Origin: Amblyomma americanum
Taxonomy: Eukaryota > Arthropoda > Arachnida > Ixodida > Ixodidae
Assembly: GCF_052857255.1 (NCBI RefSeq)
Contig: NC_135498.1
Location: 157,837,124 to 157,901,123, forward strand
Length of the DNA: 64,000 nucleotides
Direction: 5' to 3'
In this document: positions 11,446 through 22,336 of the stretch, one piece after another
Numbering within the stretch: the stretch's first letter is position 1
How the letters are laid out: each line of letters begins with the position of its first letter
Notes under the pieces: generated by a model
What the model saw: only the letters and a program-made list of their open reading frames with translations
Told to the model about the DNA's origin: nothing
Database searches by the model: none
Translations under genes and position numbers: made by a program

Positions 11446-12728
11446 TGTCACAAAATTCGGCACGTCTTCGAAAAAAACTATCGCTGCGCCTAAGCAATCG
11501 CGCCCGCGCCCGGTAAAATAAAACAAAAACAACGAGGAAGGACCATCGGAGAGTGAGTAGCTTTCCGCACTGCTGCAACTCAGCTCGCCGGCGCGGCGCC
11601 GCGGGGGAAATGGCCGCGCGCGACGTTGATTTTTCTCGAATTTTGGAGTTCTTGCTTGTTGTCGACGGAAAGAGGGTATCCTTGTGCGCACCAAAGTGAT
11701 ACCCTCCCCCTTCGCTCCTGCGCCGATGATTCAGCGTGCCGAGGATGACATAGATTGTACTAGAAGGTGGTTTCCGCGCTCGACCAATGGGGTCGCGCGC
11801 CCGTCGCGAGAAGGAGGAGGAGTTTGTGGAGTTGAAGCTGCGTGTATGTGCATGCCTGCCCAGGCGCGAAGAACAAACAGACGCGGTTCGCGCCTATAAA
11901 TGAGCTGCCGCAACCGCTGTCCGTTAGTTGGTTTAGAGCAGCGAATGTCCGGACCCAGTAGAGTATCTGTTACGGGTCGAAGTTTGACTTATTTTTGGAA
12001 ATGTGGCGGAAAATTTGAAGGATGCTTCACTCCCGCCACCGGTTGGCCCGATATTGCACTACCTCCGGGATCGGCCTTGTCTTTAGCGCGTCTTTACTAT
12101 CCTGTCTTTCTATCCCATCTTTCAACTCTCCTTCTATCTGCAAGTGGTATCGATTGTGGCTCGTCTTGAGCCACTGAGCAGGGCTGCGCACTTTCCTTTC
12201 TTCCTGGCAGCAACAGACAGACATACTGTCTGTTAGCCCGAGCCGTCGTTTAAGCTTCCGAGAAGCACGCCCGCTCGAATCCCGGGAGAACACCACTCGA
12301 CCAGCCAGGGACGGAACAGCGAGGCAACGTGCGCCAGTCGGCGGATCGGCCCCGTCGTGCTCCTCAAGTCGTCGGACTGTCGCAGTGCCCGGTGAACAAA
12401 TTGTGTTTTCATTATTTGTCTCTCTGGGTGTTAGTTCACATTAGGTGCAGGTATTTTGTTAAATTGTAATCTCATCTCCATTGTTACTTTGCACGAGTTG
12501 CATTTTATTTGTTACTCACTTTGTACGTGCTCGTACGAGTGATTGTGAAATCTCTGTATCGTCTCTTAGCTGTATAAATTGTTTTGCTTTGTGAACCTTT
12601 GGCTCCCACCCATTCTCTGGCTTGCGTCCTGCGAAAGCTGGGCACCAGACGACCAACCCCCTTGTCAATTGGTAGCTGGTATCCGGCTGAGCTTGCCACG
12701 TTGAGTGGAGGGCATCTCCTTTGTGACA
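11446..12728 (+). repeat. Long terminal repeat (1,283 bp)
   Basis: Starts TGTCACAAAATTCGG and ends CCTTTGTGACA, so the ends are inverted (TGTCACAAA/TTTGTGACA) with canonical TG...CA. It is preceded by a polypurine tract and followed by leader-like sequence. It has a TATA box at 11,895, plausibly placing the U3/R border near 11.92 kb. No second copy of this LTR lies in the window. Confidence 0.75.
11895..11901 (+). promoter_or_regulatory. LTR TATA box
   Basis: tataaat within 'cgcctataaatgagctgcc', in the middle of the LTR where U3 meets R. Transcription would be expected to start about 25-30 bp downstream. The assignment rests on position and sequence only. Confidence 0.5.
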
Positions 12729-12796
12729 AAGACCGCTACCCCCACACGCTGTAAGGCTGTCTGGAAGCGCACGCAAAAGTGCGCGAAGAGGTGACA

Positions 12797-13956
12797 GCCG
12801 CTTACGATTGGTAGGAGTATACGTCCCGGGGGGAGGGGGTTCAGCCTAGCTTAGCAGTGGGATCTAACAGTGCTTTACTGTATCGAAGTAAAAATGTATT
12901 CGTTAGTCGAATTCGATAGGAATTTGTGACAGATATTTCCGGAATTCCGAGGCCTGAATTGGGAACAGTTGGGGATAAGGGTTAATAAAGAATTCTAAAA
13001 TATCTGAGATTCGACAATGACATTGCCTTGCTGAGTCCATCACGAGGTGAACTGAAAATTACGATCAATGAGTTAGGCAGGCAGAGCAGAACAGCCGGTC
13101 TAAACATTAACATGCAGAAAATCAAACTAATGGCCTATAGTCTAGCAAGATAACAGCAGTTCACCGTTGGCAATGATGTGCTAGAAGCGGTAACGGAATA
13201 CACCTATATAAGGACAGGTAGAGACAGCTGGTCTGGATCGGGAGAGGGAACTAACTAGAAGCTTAAGAATGCTCTGGAGTGCCTATGTCAGATTATGAAT
13301 GGCAGTTTACCAATATTCCTCAAGAGAAAAGTGCAAAACAGCAGTACGTATCTTTCCCTTAATCACATAAGGGGCCGAAACGTGGAAAATAACAAAAAGT
13401 GTTCCGCTTAAGTGAAGATAAACGCAGTGGGCTGTGGAAAGAAAAACGATAGGAGTAAAGTTAAGCGACCAGAAGGGGGCAGAGTGTGTGAGGGAACAAA
13501 CATGACATCCTCGAAAAAACAAGAGGAGGAAATGGGCCAGGTAGTCGAAATTATTCCGGAGCCCTCCACTACGGCACCTCTTCTTCTTTTCTTCTTTCAC
13601 CCCCTCCTTTATCCCTTCCCTTACGGCGCGGTTCAGGTGTCCAATGATATATGAGACAGATACTGCGCCACTTCCTTTCCCCCAAAACCAATTATTATTA
13701 TTATTAAATGGGCTTGGGCAGGCAATGTAATGTGAAGGTAAGGTAACCTATGGTTGTAAACGAAGTCGATTCCAAGAGTAGACAAGCGCAACAAAGTGTG
13801 GCAGAAGGTTTGGGGGGGGGGGGGCGGACGAGACTAAGGAGTTTGCAGGCATAGGTTATGCGCAGCTGGCAAAGGACAGAGTTAATGAGAGAAACAACGG
13901 AGAGGCATTTGTCATGCAGTCGGTGCAGAGAGGCTGCTGATGATGATGATGTGCTT
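12797..13956 (+). pseudogene. RTE-type LINE 3' fragment within repeat R copy 2
   Basis: From about 12.95 kb the plus strand carries a badly decayed RT C-terminal part paralogous to 50,722-51,508 (shared 'aacagcagttcac.gttggca', 'gaatacacct.ata'). The copy at 50.7 kb reads GMKVNGEFLNNIRF and EALEVLKEYT, typical of RTE-like enzymes. The fragment ends in tgatgatgatgatg, an RTE-style 3' tail. It is interrupted by a SINE at 13,538-13,705. The first 150 bases are repeat-R tail. Confidence 0.6.
13538..13705 (+). mobile_element. SINE type B, 5'-truncated, 8-bp TSD
   Basis: 3' half of the type-B tick SINE: 'aggtagtcgaaattattccggagccctccactacggcacc', then 'ttacggcgcggttcaggtgtcc', ending in an ATT tail. 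Direct repeats aaatgggc lie at 13,530-13,537 and 13,706-13,713. The paralogous sequence at about 51,297 has a single copy of this site without the insert. Confidence 0.85.
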
Positions 13957-14180
13957 GGGAAAAGGTCGTGGAACAAAGAGCTGGGTTGACGGACCAGTCA
14001 TTCGCTCCGCCGTCAAACAACACTACTGGCGCGTTCACACTTGGGTATTCGGCGGCGATAGCGAGCGAAATCCGCGGCCTCCGGAAGGCTGCCTCATTTA
14101 CACATGACGGCCACCACGTCGCCGCTAGCCGTCTTCTCATGGCGCACACAGATATGACAAAAAGTTCAGTGATCACGCCG
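13957..14180 (+). repeat. Family-C repeat, 3' half
   Basis: Matches 17,460-17,680 and 51,505-51,720: 'gtgcttgggaaaaggtcgtgg', 'gctccgccgtc', 'ggcgatagcgagcgaaatccgc', 'ccaccacgtcgccgct'. It begins directly after the tgatgatg tail of the RTE fragment, as in the 51.5-kb copy, so the two elements moved or were duplicated together. Confidence 0.65.
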
Positions 14181-15716
14181 CCATTACACGCCTCCTAACT
14201 GCTCGTCGCGACGGATGCTGCGTCTGATGGTTCGGTTTCGACAAGCAGTGTTTCGGCTGATGAGGTTTTTAAGGTGTGTGAAGATGACACTATGGCTTCA
14301 TTAAAGCTTCGAAGCACATATGAGAACGGTAATTTGACTTATTGAGGCGCGAAAACATGATAGGGCTTCATGTCCCGGAGAGCCGCTCAGGTCTCGAGCC
14401 TCTTCTAACCAACGAATAGATCACCTGAATACTTCTCTTTGTATCCGCTGAAGATTTTGCTGAGTGTTTTTTTGTTGTTATCAGTGCTTCTGCGGCAGCG
14501 CAGGTCTTTGTCGTAGTGTGTGCCTTCAGGCAGACATCGCTCCAAAACGCTCACATGCACACCGTACGCATTTGTTTACAACCTGTTAATAGTTCTTAGG
14601 AAACGCAAAAGATTTTCTTCTGGCTTATTAAACACCGAAAGGTAACAAAAATACACACACGAGTGGTAACTATCATAGTAGCAGTACCGTGCATCAAGCA
14701 TCCTTTACGAAGTGGCGTGCAATCGTTTCGAAGATTTCCGCGTCATAATTGTTATAACGTGTGCATGGCATTACGTTCATGCTATACGACGTTCACAATT
14801 ATGTCAGTCTCACATGTTGCTCGGTGGACATGAAAATGCTCGACGTCTCCTTGGTGATAAGTAATCAGCTTCGCTCTGAGCGCTGGACTGGGAGACAATT
14901 CTTGTGACTGTCTCGCTTGGACCGCGAGGAAGTGACTACCACCCAGCACAGCAAGTGTTAGGCAAAGGCTTTATTCCGAATGTGGTCCACGAAAACCGTG
15001 CTACTTGGAGTGAAGCTCAACAGTAGCACCAAGACGACATGTAAAGCACGAACTGACGGTAAGCATTTTCGGTTCGCTCGGCTGCGCACTGCACAATCTA
15101 TAGTAGCCGTATGTAGGGGCACAAGACGTACTTCTTTCCGTTCTTAATTCGCCCTCGGTCGGTCCAATTACCAATGGCTGCGAACATTAACTCACGAGCA
15201 ATGGTGTCTCGCTGCACAAGCAGACGCAACTGCAGAGCAAGTGAAGGCACGAAGGGACGGTTTCAGTGGTGGAACAATTTGTTCATGCGGCTAAATTGTG
15301 CACTTAAACCTCGCAGATTTTACAAGATGAAAACCTTTTTTTCTATACTGGCTATCTGACGCTGGCCCGTACCGAAAGAGTGCATGGCGAGCGGGCGCGA
15401 ACACGAGAAGTACGGCTGTGTGCCGTTCGGTTCCGTGAAGCTCGCAAACGATCGCATCCCACACATTTAACTATGTGTCGGAATTCCTGCAATCCACAAC
15501 GCAGCAGGTATTTCCTCTACCTTTCTACATCTTCCTTGACAGAACGTATTCGGAAGAAACCCGCGATATTTCCACTACTGCGTCGACGCGCATACGAAAA
15601 GACGTACTCCGCCCTTAACGGCGCCGTGAACCGAGTAAGCTGGTGGCGCCATCTGGTCTCGAATGGAAGAACTGCGCGTTGTAATGAGTCTTTACGTTTG
15701 AGCTTGCACGTCTCTG
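14181..15716 (+). repeat. Composite repeat R, copy 2 (right part)
   Basis: Aligns with 51,960-53,530: 'cgcctcctaactgctcgtcgcgacg', 'ggttcggtttcgacaagcag', 'gtgcttctgcggcagcgcaggtc', 'cacatgcacaccgtacgcat', then 'ggttccgtgaagctcgcaaacg' near 15.43 kb. It is non-coding apart from a minus-strand relic THAP motif (next entry). The 61- and 211-codon ORFs here are not conserved as frames between the two copies. Confidence 0.65.
15390..15660 (-). pseudogene. Relic THAP zinc-finger N-terminus
   Basis: On the minus strand the stretch around 15.51 kb reads GRGNTCCVVDCRNSDT. That is the start of a THAP zinc finger (Cys-x2-4-Cys near the N-terminus). Further on, in a shifted frame, it reads like DAIVCELHGTERH. 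The paralogue at 53.2-53.45 kb reads GNTCCVVDCRNSDTGTQS then KVRDAIVCKLHGTEPHKD. Both have a stop or frameshift. It may be the first exon of an old THAP-containing DNA transposon that formed part of repeat R, but no transposase domain is visible nearby. Confidence 0.4.
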
Positions 15717-15717
15717 A

Positions 15718-16262
15718 TATCCTGGAAAATTGGATAAATTTAATGGAAAAGAACCATAGCCTAGAACAATATCGATACTGCAAAAGGAAGATCATGAAGA
15801 AAGCGTCTTATAAAACAAGAGGCAGTGCCCTACTCTTTAAAGCTAGGTCAAGGAGTCTTAGAACTCGCAGCTACAAAAATAAATTTATCGAAGAAGATGT
15901 CACTTGTGCTGTGTGTGGTAAATCATTAGAAACAATAGAACGCCTCATACTCATATGTGATATGGTATCCAACCCGCTGTCGATGCAGGCGCAGTCACAC
16001 TTACTGGGGCCCTGAGCTTTAGGGACAACATTGGTCATGTAAATAAATCTGCGGTGGAAATTAGCCAAAAGTGATTGCGAGATTGGTGGCTCAGAAGCAG
16101 GGAGGTGACATAAGGTTAGAAGTGTAGGAAAACGTATATAAAAATGGCGAGTTTTAAAAACAACACACATTAGAGTTTAAAAAATAAAGAAGAAAAAATC
16201 TGGTCACGGTGCCAACTGCCATCACCCTGTTTCAAATAGGACGACCTACCTTCCATCCATCT
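15718..16262 (+). pseudogene. LINE-a-family 3' fragment
   Basis: Plus-strand C-terminus related to LINE-a: LLFKARSRSLRTRSYKNKF followed by CAVCGKSLETIERLILIC, the same Cys-x2-Cys...Cys motif (His replaced by Arg). It is followed by a 3' UTR with aataaag and an end near 'ttccatccatctatcc'. It matches 54,490-56,012 (which has an extra insertion) and is far shorter than a full element, i.e. 5'-truncated. Past its 3' tail the repeat-R tail resumes at the same base as in the 54-kb copy. Confidence 0.75.
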
Positions 16263-16575
16263 ATCCAGCGGTAGTTGTGATCCATTTCGTCTCCTTGATA
16301 ACCAAAAAAAAACTAATTTTATAAGCATGTTCCAGGGTCATATACTCTCACATTCTGTATGAGAACCTAGATATTTATTATTGACGTTTAGCAGTATACC
16401 ATCCATATTGGACTCTTACACGTTGGGGTCAGTCATCCCGTGTGCCGCCTACGCTTACTATGAGTACGGCGCTGGGGAATAGGCCTGCATTAGCGGTGTG
16501 GTCCGACAGTGCTTCCAGATAGTGGAGTAAAAATGGAATCATTCGTCGGATTCGGCACAAATTCGTGAAAGATCG
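16263..16575 (+). repeat. Repeat R tail
   Basis: 'cggtagttgtgatccatttcgtc', 'catattggactcttacacgttgggg' and 'cgccgcctacgcttac' match the tails of the other R copies (50,405-50,715; 9,075-9,237). Confidence 0.65.
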
Positions 16576-17340
16576 CTCCGGATTATTGCGTGCTCATCGA
16601 TGGAGACCTTTGCAAAGCGGCGGTGCTCGACGGGATATTAGCGCTGACAGTTGCAGCGCATCCTCGCATGTCCTCACGAATGGTTGCTGCACATTGGCAT
16701 TTCAGCAAGCTGGCACAAGCTGCCGGTTTTCAGATGTGCGTAGATTATTCGCGCTTACAGGCGGATTGCGTCGTATTTTTGCAAGCTTTCTCTCCATTGC
16801 TAGTCATTGTATGACGGAGCAAGGACTAGTTTTGCGTCGTTCTAAACACAATATCCCCGTATCCCGTGAGGATTTATGAGAACCTTCGTGTCACAGGCGC
16901 AGACACAAATCTTGCTAATTTCTCAAGTCGCACCATTCTCGTGTTTTCCAGTTATTCAAGGCTAGAAATAAAGCTTGCACTCATGTTCTGTTTTTAAGTG
17001 CTGTCGGCGTTTCTTACGCAGAAAAAAATTCATGCACCATGGCGACCACGCCTGTTTAGGAGGAGGAATTAACGGCTGCCGCTCGGAAGCCTTTTGGAGT
17101 CGAAATAATGCATTTCCTGCCCATTCCGGCAGGGATTAATCGCCACCCATGTCAGTCGGGATCGTAAGACAAAGAAACCTTGATGTGCCAAGCTGATTTT
17201 CTCTATGCATGAAAGGGTGTCTTTCAGAATTTAGAAAAAGGTTTATGCTGCCTTCAGGGATCGAACAAGCGCGCGAGCTGTCTGCACACAGCTGAAAACC
17301 GAAGGTGCCCCAGAAACATAAGGCCTTGTATCAAAGCTTC
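16576..17340. other. No recognised feature
   Basis: A 74-codon ORF at 16,590-16,814 and the overlapping 104-codon ORF have no motif I recognise. 'tcatgcaccatggcg' near 17.03 kb faintly resembles the start of repeat R but does not continue into it. Nothing further is supportable. Confidence 0.4.
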
Positions 17341-17344
17341 CGCT

Positions 17345-17680
17345 TCAATTATAAAGGTGCTGGGTTCGATCCCTAGTGTCGCTGGGTATACTCACCGGTT
17401 TTCTAATGGGTTTAAGGTTTCTCTAGGCCTTGTGCTCAGCTGAACCATTTGGGAAGAAATGCTTGGGAAAAGTGTCGTGGATCAAAGAGTTGGGTTGATG
17501 GACCAGTGATTCGCTCCGCCGTCTAACAACCCTAATGGCCCGTTGATACTTGGGCATTCGGCGGGAAGAGCGAGCGAAATTCGCCGCCGCAGAAATACTG
17601 CCTCCTTCACATTTGACGCGGCCACCACGTCACCGCTCGTCGTCTGCTCATGGCGTGCACGGATATGGCACGGAACGCTC
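17345..17680 (+). repeat. Family-C tRNA-headed repeat
   Basis: Good copy of family C: B-box-like 'ggtgctgggttcgatcccta', 'gggtatactcaccggttttctaatggg', 'gcttgggaaaagtgtcgtgg', 'gattcgctccgccgtctaacaaccc', 'ccaccacgtcaccgctcgtcgtctgctcatgg'. The tRNA-like head suggests pol III ancestry; the long body is unlike a classical SINE. Confidence 0.65.
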
Positions 17681-17681
17681 A

Positions 17682-18273
17682 ATTTGAACTACTGTTCAGT
17701 AGGCTTGTATTTGCTTTTGATGTAGCTATGTTAACTGAGACCAGGTATAATGATGAAGCCAATGCTCTAAAATTACCTTCTTACACACTCATTTGTTAAA
17801 CCAAACCACCTTTCGGGGAGGAGGAGTGTCCTTGATGGTGAAGAAATGCTTTGTTTGTGTGCAAGTGCCAAATTTTACTTGCATGCAAGAAGATTATGAA
17901 GTTCTTTGTTTGGTAGTTGAAAAATATTTAATAGGCGTAGTATATCGCCCGCAAACTGGGAATCTGCAAAACGTTTTTGTGTTGTCGGGAATCTTTGCTG
18001 ACATTTTCAAGTAAAAATGAGCTGCGTGTAATCATTGCCGGTGACTTCAACATTATTATGTTTGGGTATTTGCCTATAAAACGGGAACTTGAACAAATAA
18101 CAAGCGTTTGCGGATGTAAGAATGTCATTAAGGAACCAACAAGAGTGACTCTCACATCTTCCACTTTGCTTGACGTATTTATAACCAACTTGCATGAAAC
18201 TTATATAAAGGACGGAACAATGTGGACACATATAAGTGATCATTTTGGCATATATATGTGTTTAGATAATTGA
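17682..18273 (+). pseudogene. LINE-b endonuclease domain
   Basis: Translated fragments give MLTETRYNDEA (Glu of the ET box), IGVVYRPQTGN, IIAGDFNIIMFG (GDFN box) and HISDHFGIY (SDH box), in the normal order of an exonuclease-endonuclease-phosphatase domain. At least one stop (after PSYTLIC) and one frame change (near 18.01 kb) interrupt it. It would nick genomic DNA to prime insertion. Confidence 0.75.
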
Positions 18274-18599
18274 ACTATATGCTTGCACCGCAATATTTTC
18301 AGGACTTTTCAGACACAGCCATGGAAATGTTTGAACAGCGAATTTCGTGTGTCAATTGGAGTGCTGTGCTTAACAAGACTGACGCTTAAAGCGCTTTTAA
18401 TACATTTTTGGTGCAATTTTTACAAATATACAATCAGTGTTTTCCATTAATATATTTTTGAAGTCAAAGAAGATACGTAAGCCGTGGGTGACGAGGGAAC
18501 TTCTGCGAAAGAAGGAAACAAGGGATAAACTATATGCTAAATTTTCAGCTACTCGTGATTCAGATGTATTGAAAACTTTTTAAAAATTTCGCAATAAAC

Positions 18600-20400
18600 T
18601 TACAAAAGAGCTTAGATGTGCGAGAAATGATTCCTTTTGCAATTTTTTTAGACCTCAGCAGGCAACACAGAAGAAATTTGGAAAAAACTAAACGCACTCC
18701 CATGTCGCCGCACAAATCTAACCATTGTTACGAGGATTGAGCGTGGCACGGAACAGATCTCGGGGGCACGTTTGGCAGACGAGCTCAATAGATATTTTGT
18801 CAATCTTAATCCAGACAGTCCACCTACTGATGACGCACTCAGTTACATCAGAGTAGTCCATCAGGAATCCCTTTTTTTAGCACTGTAATAGAGGTTGAAA
18901 TTGTCTCAGTATTTCAAGGACTGAACAATAGTAAAAGCAGCGATGCAGATGGCATAAAATTTCAACCTGTGGAACATGTAATCATTAATATCTCACCTTG
19001 CTTGGCCTACATATTTAATCTGTCGTTATTGCAGGGAGCGTTTCCGAAATGATTACAGCTTGCAAAATTAAGTGTTGTATAAAAAAGGTGATAAGAAGGA
19101 CATTGGCAATCATAGACCTGTGTCAAAACTTCCAGTTTTCTGAAAGGGATTCGAAAAAATTATTTTCGACAAAATAAATAACTTTTGCGATAAATACAAC
19201 GTACTATCCAGGTCACAGTTTAGCTTTTGTAAACACCGGTCAACCTAACAGGCTATACTAGAACAAAAAGAATTCATTTTAAATGCTTTTGAGCAAATAG
19301 AATTGACCTTGGGTGTGTTTGTAGACTTTACAAAAGCAATCGACTTTCTTAACAATTCTCTCTTAGAAAATTAGAAGCATAAGGAATACGTGGGAATGTT
19401 CTAACGCTGTTAAAATCATATGTACACGATCGTCAGCAGTATGTTTACCGCAATAGTTTCTCGTCAGCTGTAAAACCAATAACATCAGGAGTACCACAGG
19501 GAAGTATACTTGGTCCTCTTTATTGAATATCTATTTAAATGACATGGTCCATATCGACCCGAGCATTAAATATATAATTTATGCCGTTGATACGACTATG
19601 CTTTTTTCTGCTGCGTATCCTAATGATTTCATAACTAAAGCAAACGACTCAGTAGCACGGCTACATGATTGGGCAAAGCTAACGCGTTAAAAATAAACAC
19701 GTCTAAGACAAAGGCCATACTTTTTCGTCCCAGAAATAAGAACATTTTTATCAATCCAGATTTGTTGTTAGGCACCTCAAAAATAGAAATACTCCATGCT
19801 TTCAAGACTCTTGGTGTAGTTTTTAATGAAAATCTGTCTTGGGATGATCACGTCGAACATTTTTCCAAGCTTTCAAGCATAGTAGGAGTTACGTACATTA
19901 ATAAAGAGTCGTTGCCATTAAACGTTAAAGGCAATCTTTACAATTCATTATTTGACTCTCACATTAATTATGCTCACTTAGTCGAAGGTACTACTGCTAC
20001 AAATTTAAGAAAAGTCCTTACATTGCAAAACGAATGTTGCGACACATTTTAATGTTACACTGCATCACCCAAGTTCGCCTATATATGAACAATTAGGGAT
20101 AATAAAAATTACTCAACTCTACCTTTACCGCCTATGCTTAATTTATAAAAAAATTTAAACAAAACAAACTTCGTGTTGCTTAGCTTTCTTATCAAAGAGA
20201 ACACCTTCGCATAATACACGTTGTCCGGAAATTTGGAACATTGAGAGGAGCAGAACAAACTACGGAAAGCAAATGATTAAACAAAAGGGTAAGAATTATT
20301 GAATATTTGTTATAGACATAACATACATCCCGAAAAAGTATCAGTGAAAGACGTAAAAATGTTTTTTTCGGTATTAAACCTATTTTGTTGAAGATCATTA
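18600..20400 (+). pseudogene. LINE-b reverse transcriptase and C-terminus
   Basis: RT pieces are visible in shifting frames: a finger block near 19.1 kb (RPVSKLP), GVPQGSILGPL near 19.49 kb, and a palm box IIYAVDTTMLF near 19.58 kb where the family has YADD, so one catalytic Asp is lost. The thumb is open from 19,669 to 20,052 (LKINTSKTKAILF, LGVVFNENLSWDDHV). Near 20.22-20.27 kb a C-terminal tail reads like RSRTNYGKQMIK. It is non-functional. Confidence 0.75.
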
Positions 20401-20835
20401 CTTTATTCTGCTATACCTGAATTGATTTTTTTTGGATGCCTTTACAGTGTTTCCCGTACTCTTCTTGTATGTAATGGCTTGAAATATACCCCTTTCTACG
20501 TGTAAATATGCATTTGTAGTTTTTGTGTATGTCTAGAGCCATGTGATTGCGACATATCTTCAATAGCACTACAATTGTCTCAGTAGGTACATATCAGCCT
20601 CACTATTGGTACTACGTTGTTTTTTTTGGTTTCATGATAACTTGTTTTACTACGTGTTGTTTTCATTTCTCATGATCGTTATGACCGCGCATAAGTTTGA
20701 AATGTTGTGTTCTGTCGTCCGCTTAGCTCTGCCTTTGTGGAAGCAATTGTGTATTTTATATGGGGGGGCGGGAACCAGTCAAGCTCTCGAGCTTTGTTTC
20801 CTCTACCTCCCCAATCATGTTGATGGAAATAAAGC

Positions 20836-20949
<114 letters not shown>

Positions 20950-20955
20950 AGGTTG

Positions 20956-21440
20956 ATAGGTAGGTAGGTATGTGAGGCTTTCCCCTTTGTAACGGGAGGG
21001 CACTACTAGGATGGGCGGCCGGGCCAAAAAGAACAAAAAAGCGATAGTATGTAAGCGGACAAGGAGAGAAAAGAAAAAAAACGCACGAGAAACGAAAAAA
21101 GAATAGAAGCAAAGAAAGGCTTAAGCCAGGAGGTACGGGGTTCGCTCATCGACCTCGTTCACGTCCGACTCTGCGGTTTCGTGCGATTGGACAAGTGCTC
21201 CACAAAAGCGTTAGACGACGCTTAGGTTCGAAGCACCCCTCGCTCTTGTCCTTGGAGCTGTCTCCTCCGTCGCCCACTGCTGGACCGTGAAACCCGAGCG
21301 CCTGTGGGATTGTGGTGCCCTCTGTCGGCCTCAGATGGAGTCTTTGGCGCGACATCACCAAGTGCTCGATGGTCTGAGTTGAGTTGAGGTGTTGAATGCT
21401 ACAGGTGAGGTTAGCGTTGCTAACACAGTTAACTGACACA
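20956..21440 (-). pseudogene. LINE C-terminal fragment (RNase H-type LINE)
   Basis: Minus-strand ORF 21,146-21,562 reads CSIQHLNSTQTIEHLVMSRQ and HLRPTEGTTIPQALGFHGPA, resembling the extreme C-terminus of tick LINEs that carry RNase H. It ends in an arginine-rich tail. The left part (20,956-21,140) looks like 3' UTR. This is a short 5'-truncated fragment with its 3' end on the left, squeezed between two LINE-b 3' ends. Confidence 0.5.
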
Positions 21441-22068
21441 GTTGCTGGCACAGTTAACTCGAACAACACATGTACGTGATACACGCTTTTCAGAACATTG
21501 GAAAGTTCCTTATTCCCGGACAAATTATGGGCAACAAATGCTACGTCATTCATTACCAACACTTTTAAATAATCTTGAACATAACGGAATTGACATTAAC
21601 CACATTAGTATTTCAAAAATTAGGTCTTTCCTGTCGGAGCAAGCATCAGACAACCCATACTAATTAGTGCACCTGAAATAATAACATGCAATTCTGTTGC
21701 AAAACCGTTTGCCTTTATGAATATATACCTATGCACGTTCCATTCTGTTTGTAAATTACTACAGTTTATTTTGTTTTGTCTTCGTACTTGCTGTACATAT
21801 AAAAAATTGTTTAAGTTCCACAAGAGAGCTTTGTAAAACCACTCTATATTGTTTAACCTTGTACGTTTTGCTTGCTTTGTTTCATATTTCCATATTCCAC
21901 GAGAATGCTTTATATAATGTCCACCTGTGTGTCGTCACTGCATGCCATGTAAAAGGGGGCTTGAGCGCAATCAAGTGAACATGTTTCACTTTTTGCTCGA
22001 GCCTCCTCCGTAGATTTCTTTCTGACGGAAAATAAACTGCATTTGATTTGATTTGATTTGATTATCTG
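21441..22068 (+). pseudogene. Second LINE-b-type 3' fragment
   Basis: Open frame 21,442-21,663 ends with FSEHWKVPYSRTNYGQQMLR and LPTLLNNLEHNGIDINHIS, the same C-terminal pattern as LINE-b. About 400 bp of 3' UTR follow, then 'gaaaataaactgcat' and a ttgat-repeat tail (22,038-22,062). The tail differs from the ATT tail of LINE-b, so it is a related but distinct subfamily. Confidence 0.75.
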
Positions 22069-22336
22069 CCGGCAATTGCTCCACCGTAGCGTCCTTTCTA
22101 CATTAACAAAGTCCTAAAGCCAGTCGCATCTACCCCACAAAGCGCAGTCTCTTATAATAGCACACATTCTCTCCCGCTTGTCACCATCTATGCACATATT
22201 CAGTTACAGTAGAACACATAGCCATTGTAGTGCCACCATCCATACACACATTCACTCACAGTATAACGAAGTCCACTCCGGAAGACACCATCTACGCACA
22301 CATCCAATCACAGTAGGCCATAGTCCGTTCCTGCTG

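Larger units (their letters stand above)
9238..12796 (+). mobile_element. Non-autonomous Gypsy-like LTR element, circularly permuted
   Basis: Order on the plus strand: leader (9,238-9,290), gag-like ORFs (9,428-11,077), polypurine tract (11,432-11,445), one full LTR (11,446-12,728), then a second partial leader (12,745-12,796). The two leader segments match along their length (cacgct..taa...tgtctgg...cgcgaag.gg.gaca). No 5' LTR lies to the left and no pol is visible. The element splits composite repeat R, which resumes immediately afterwards. This order is expected if a one-LTR circle opened in the leader and inserted, or from a truncated tandem array. Confidence 0.65.
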
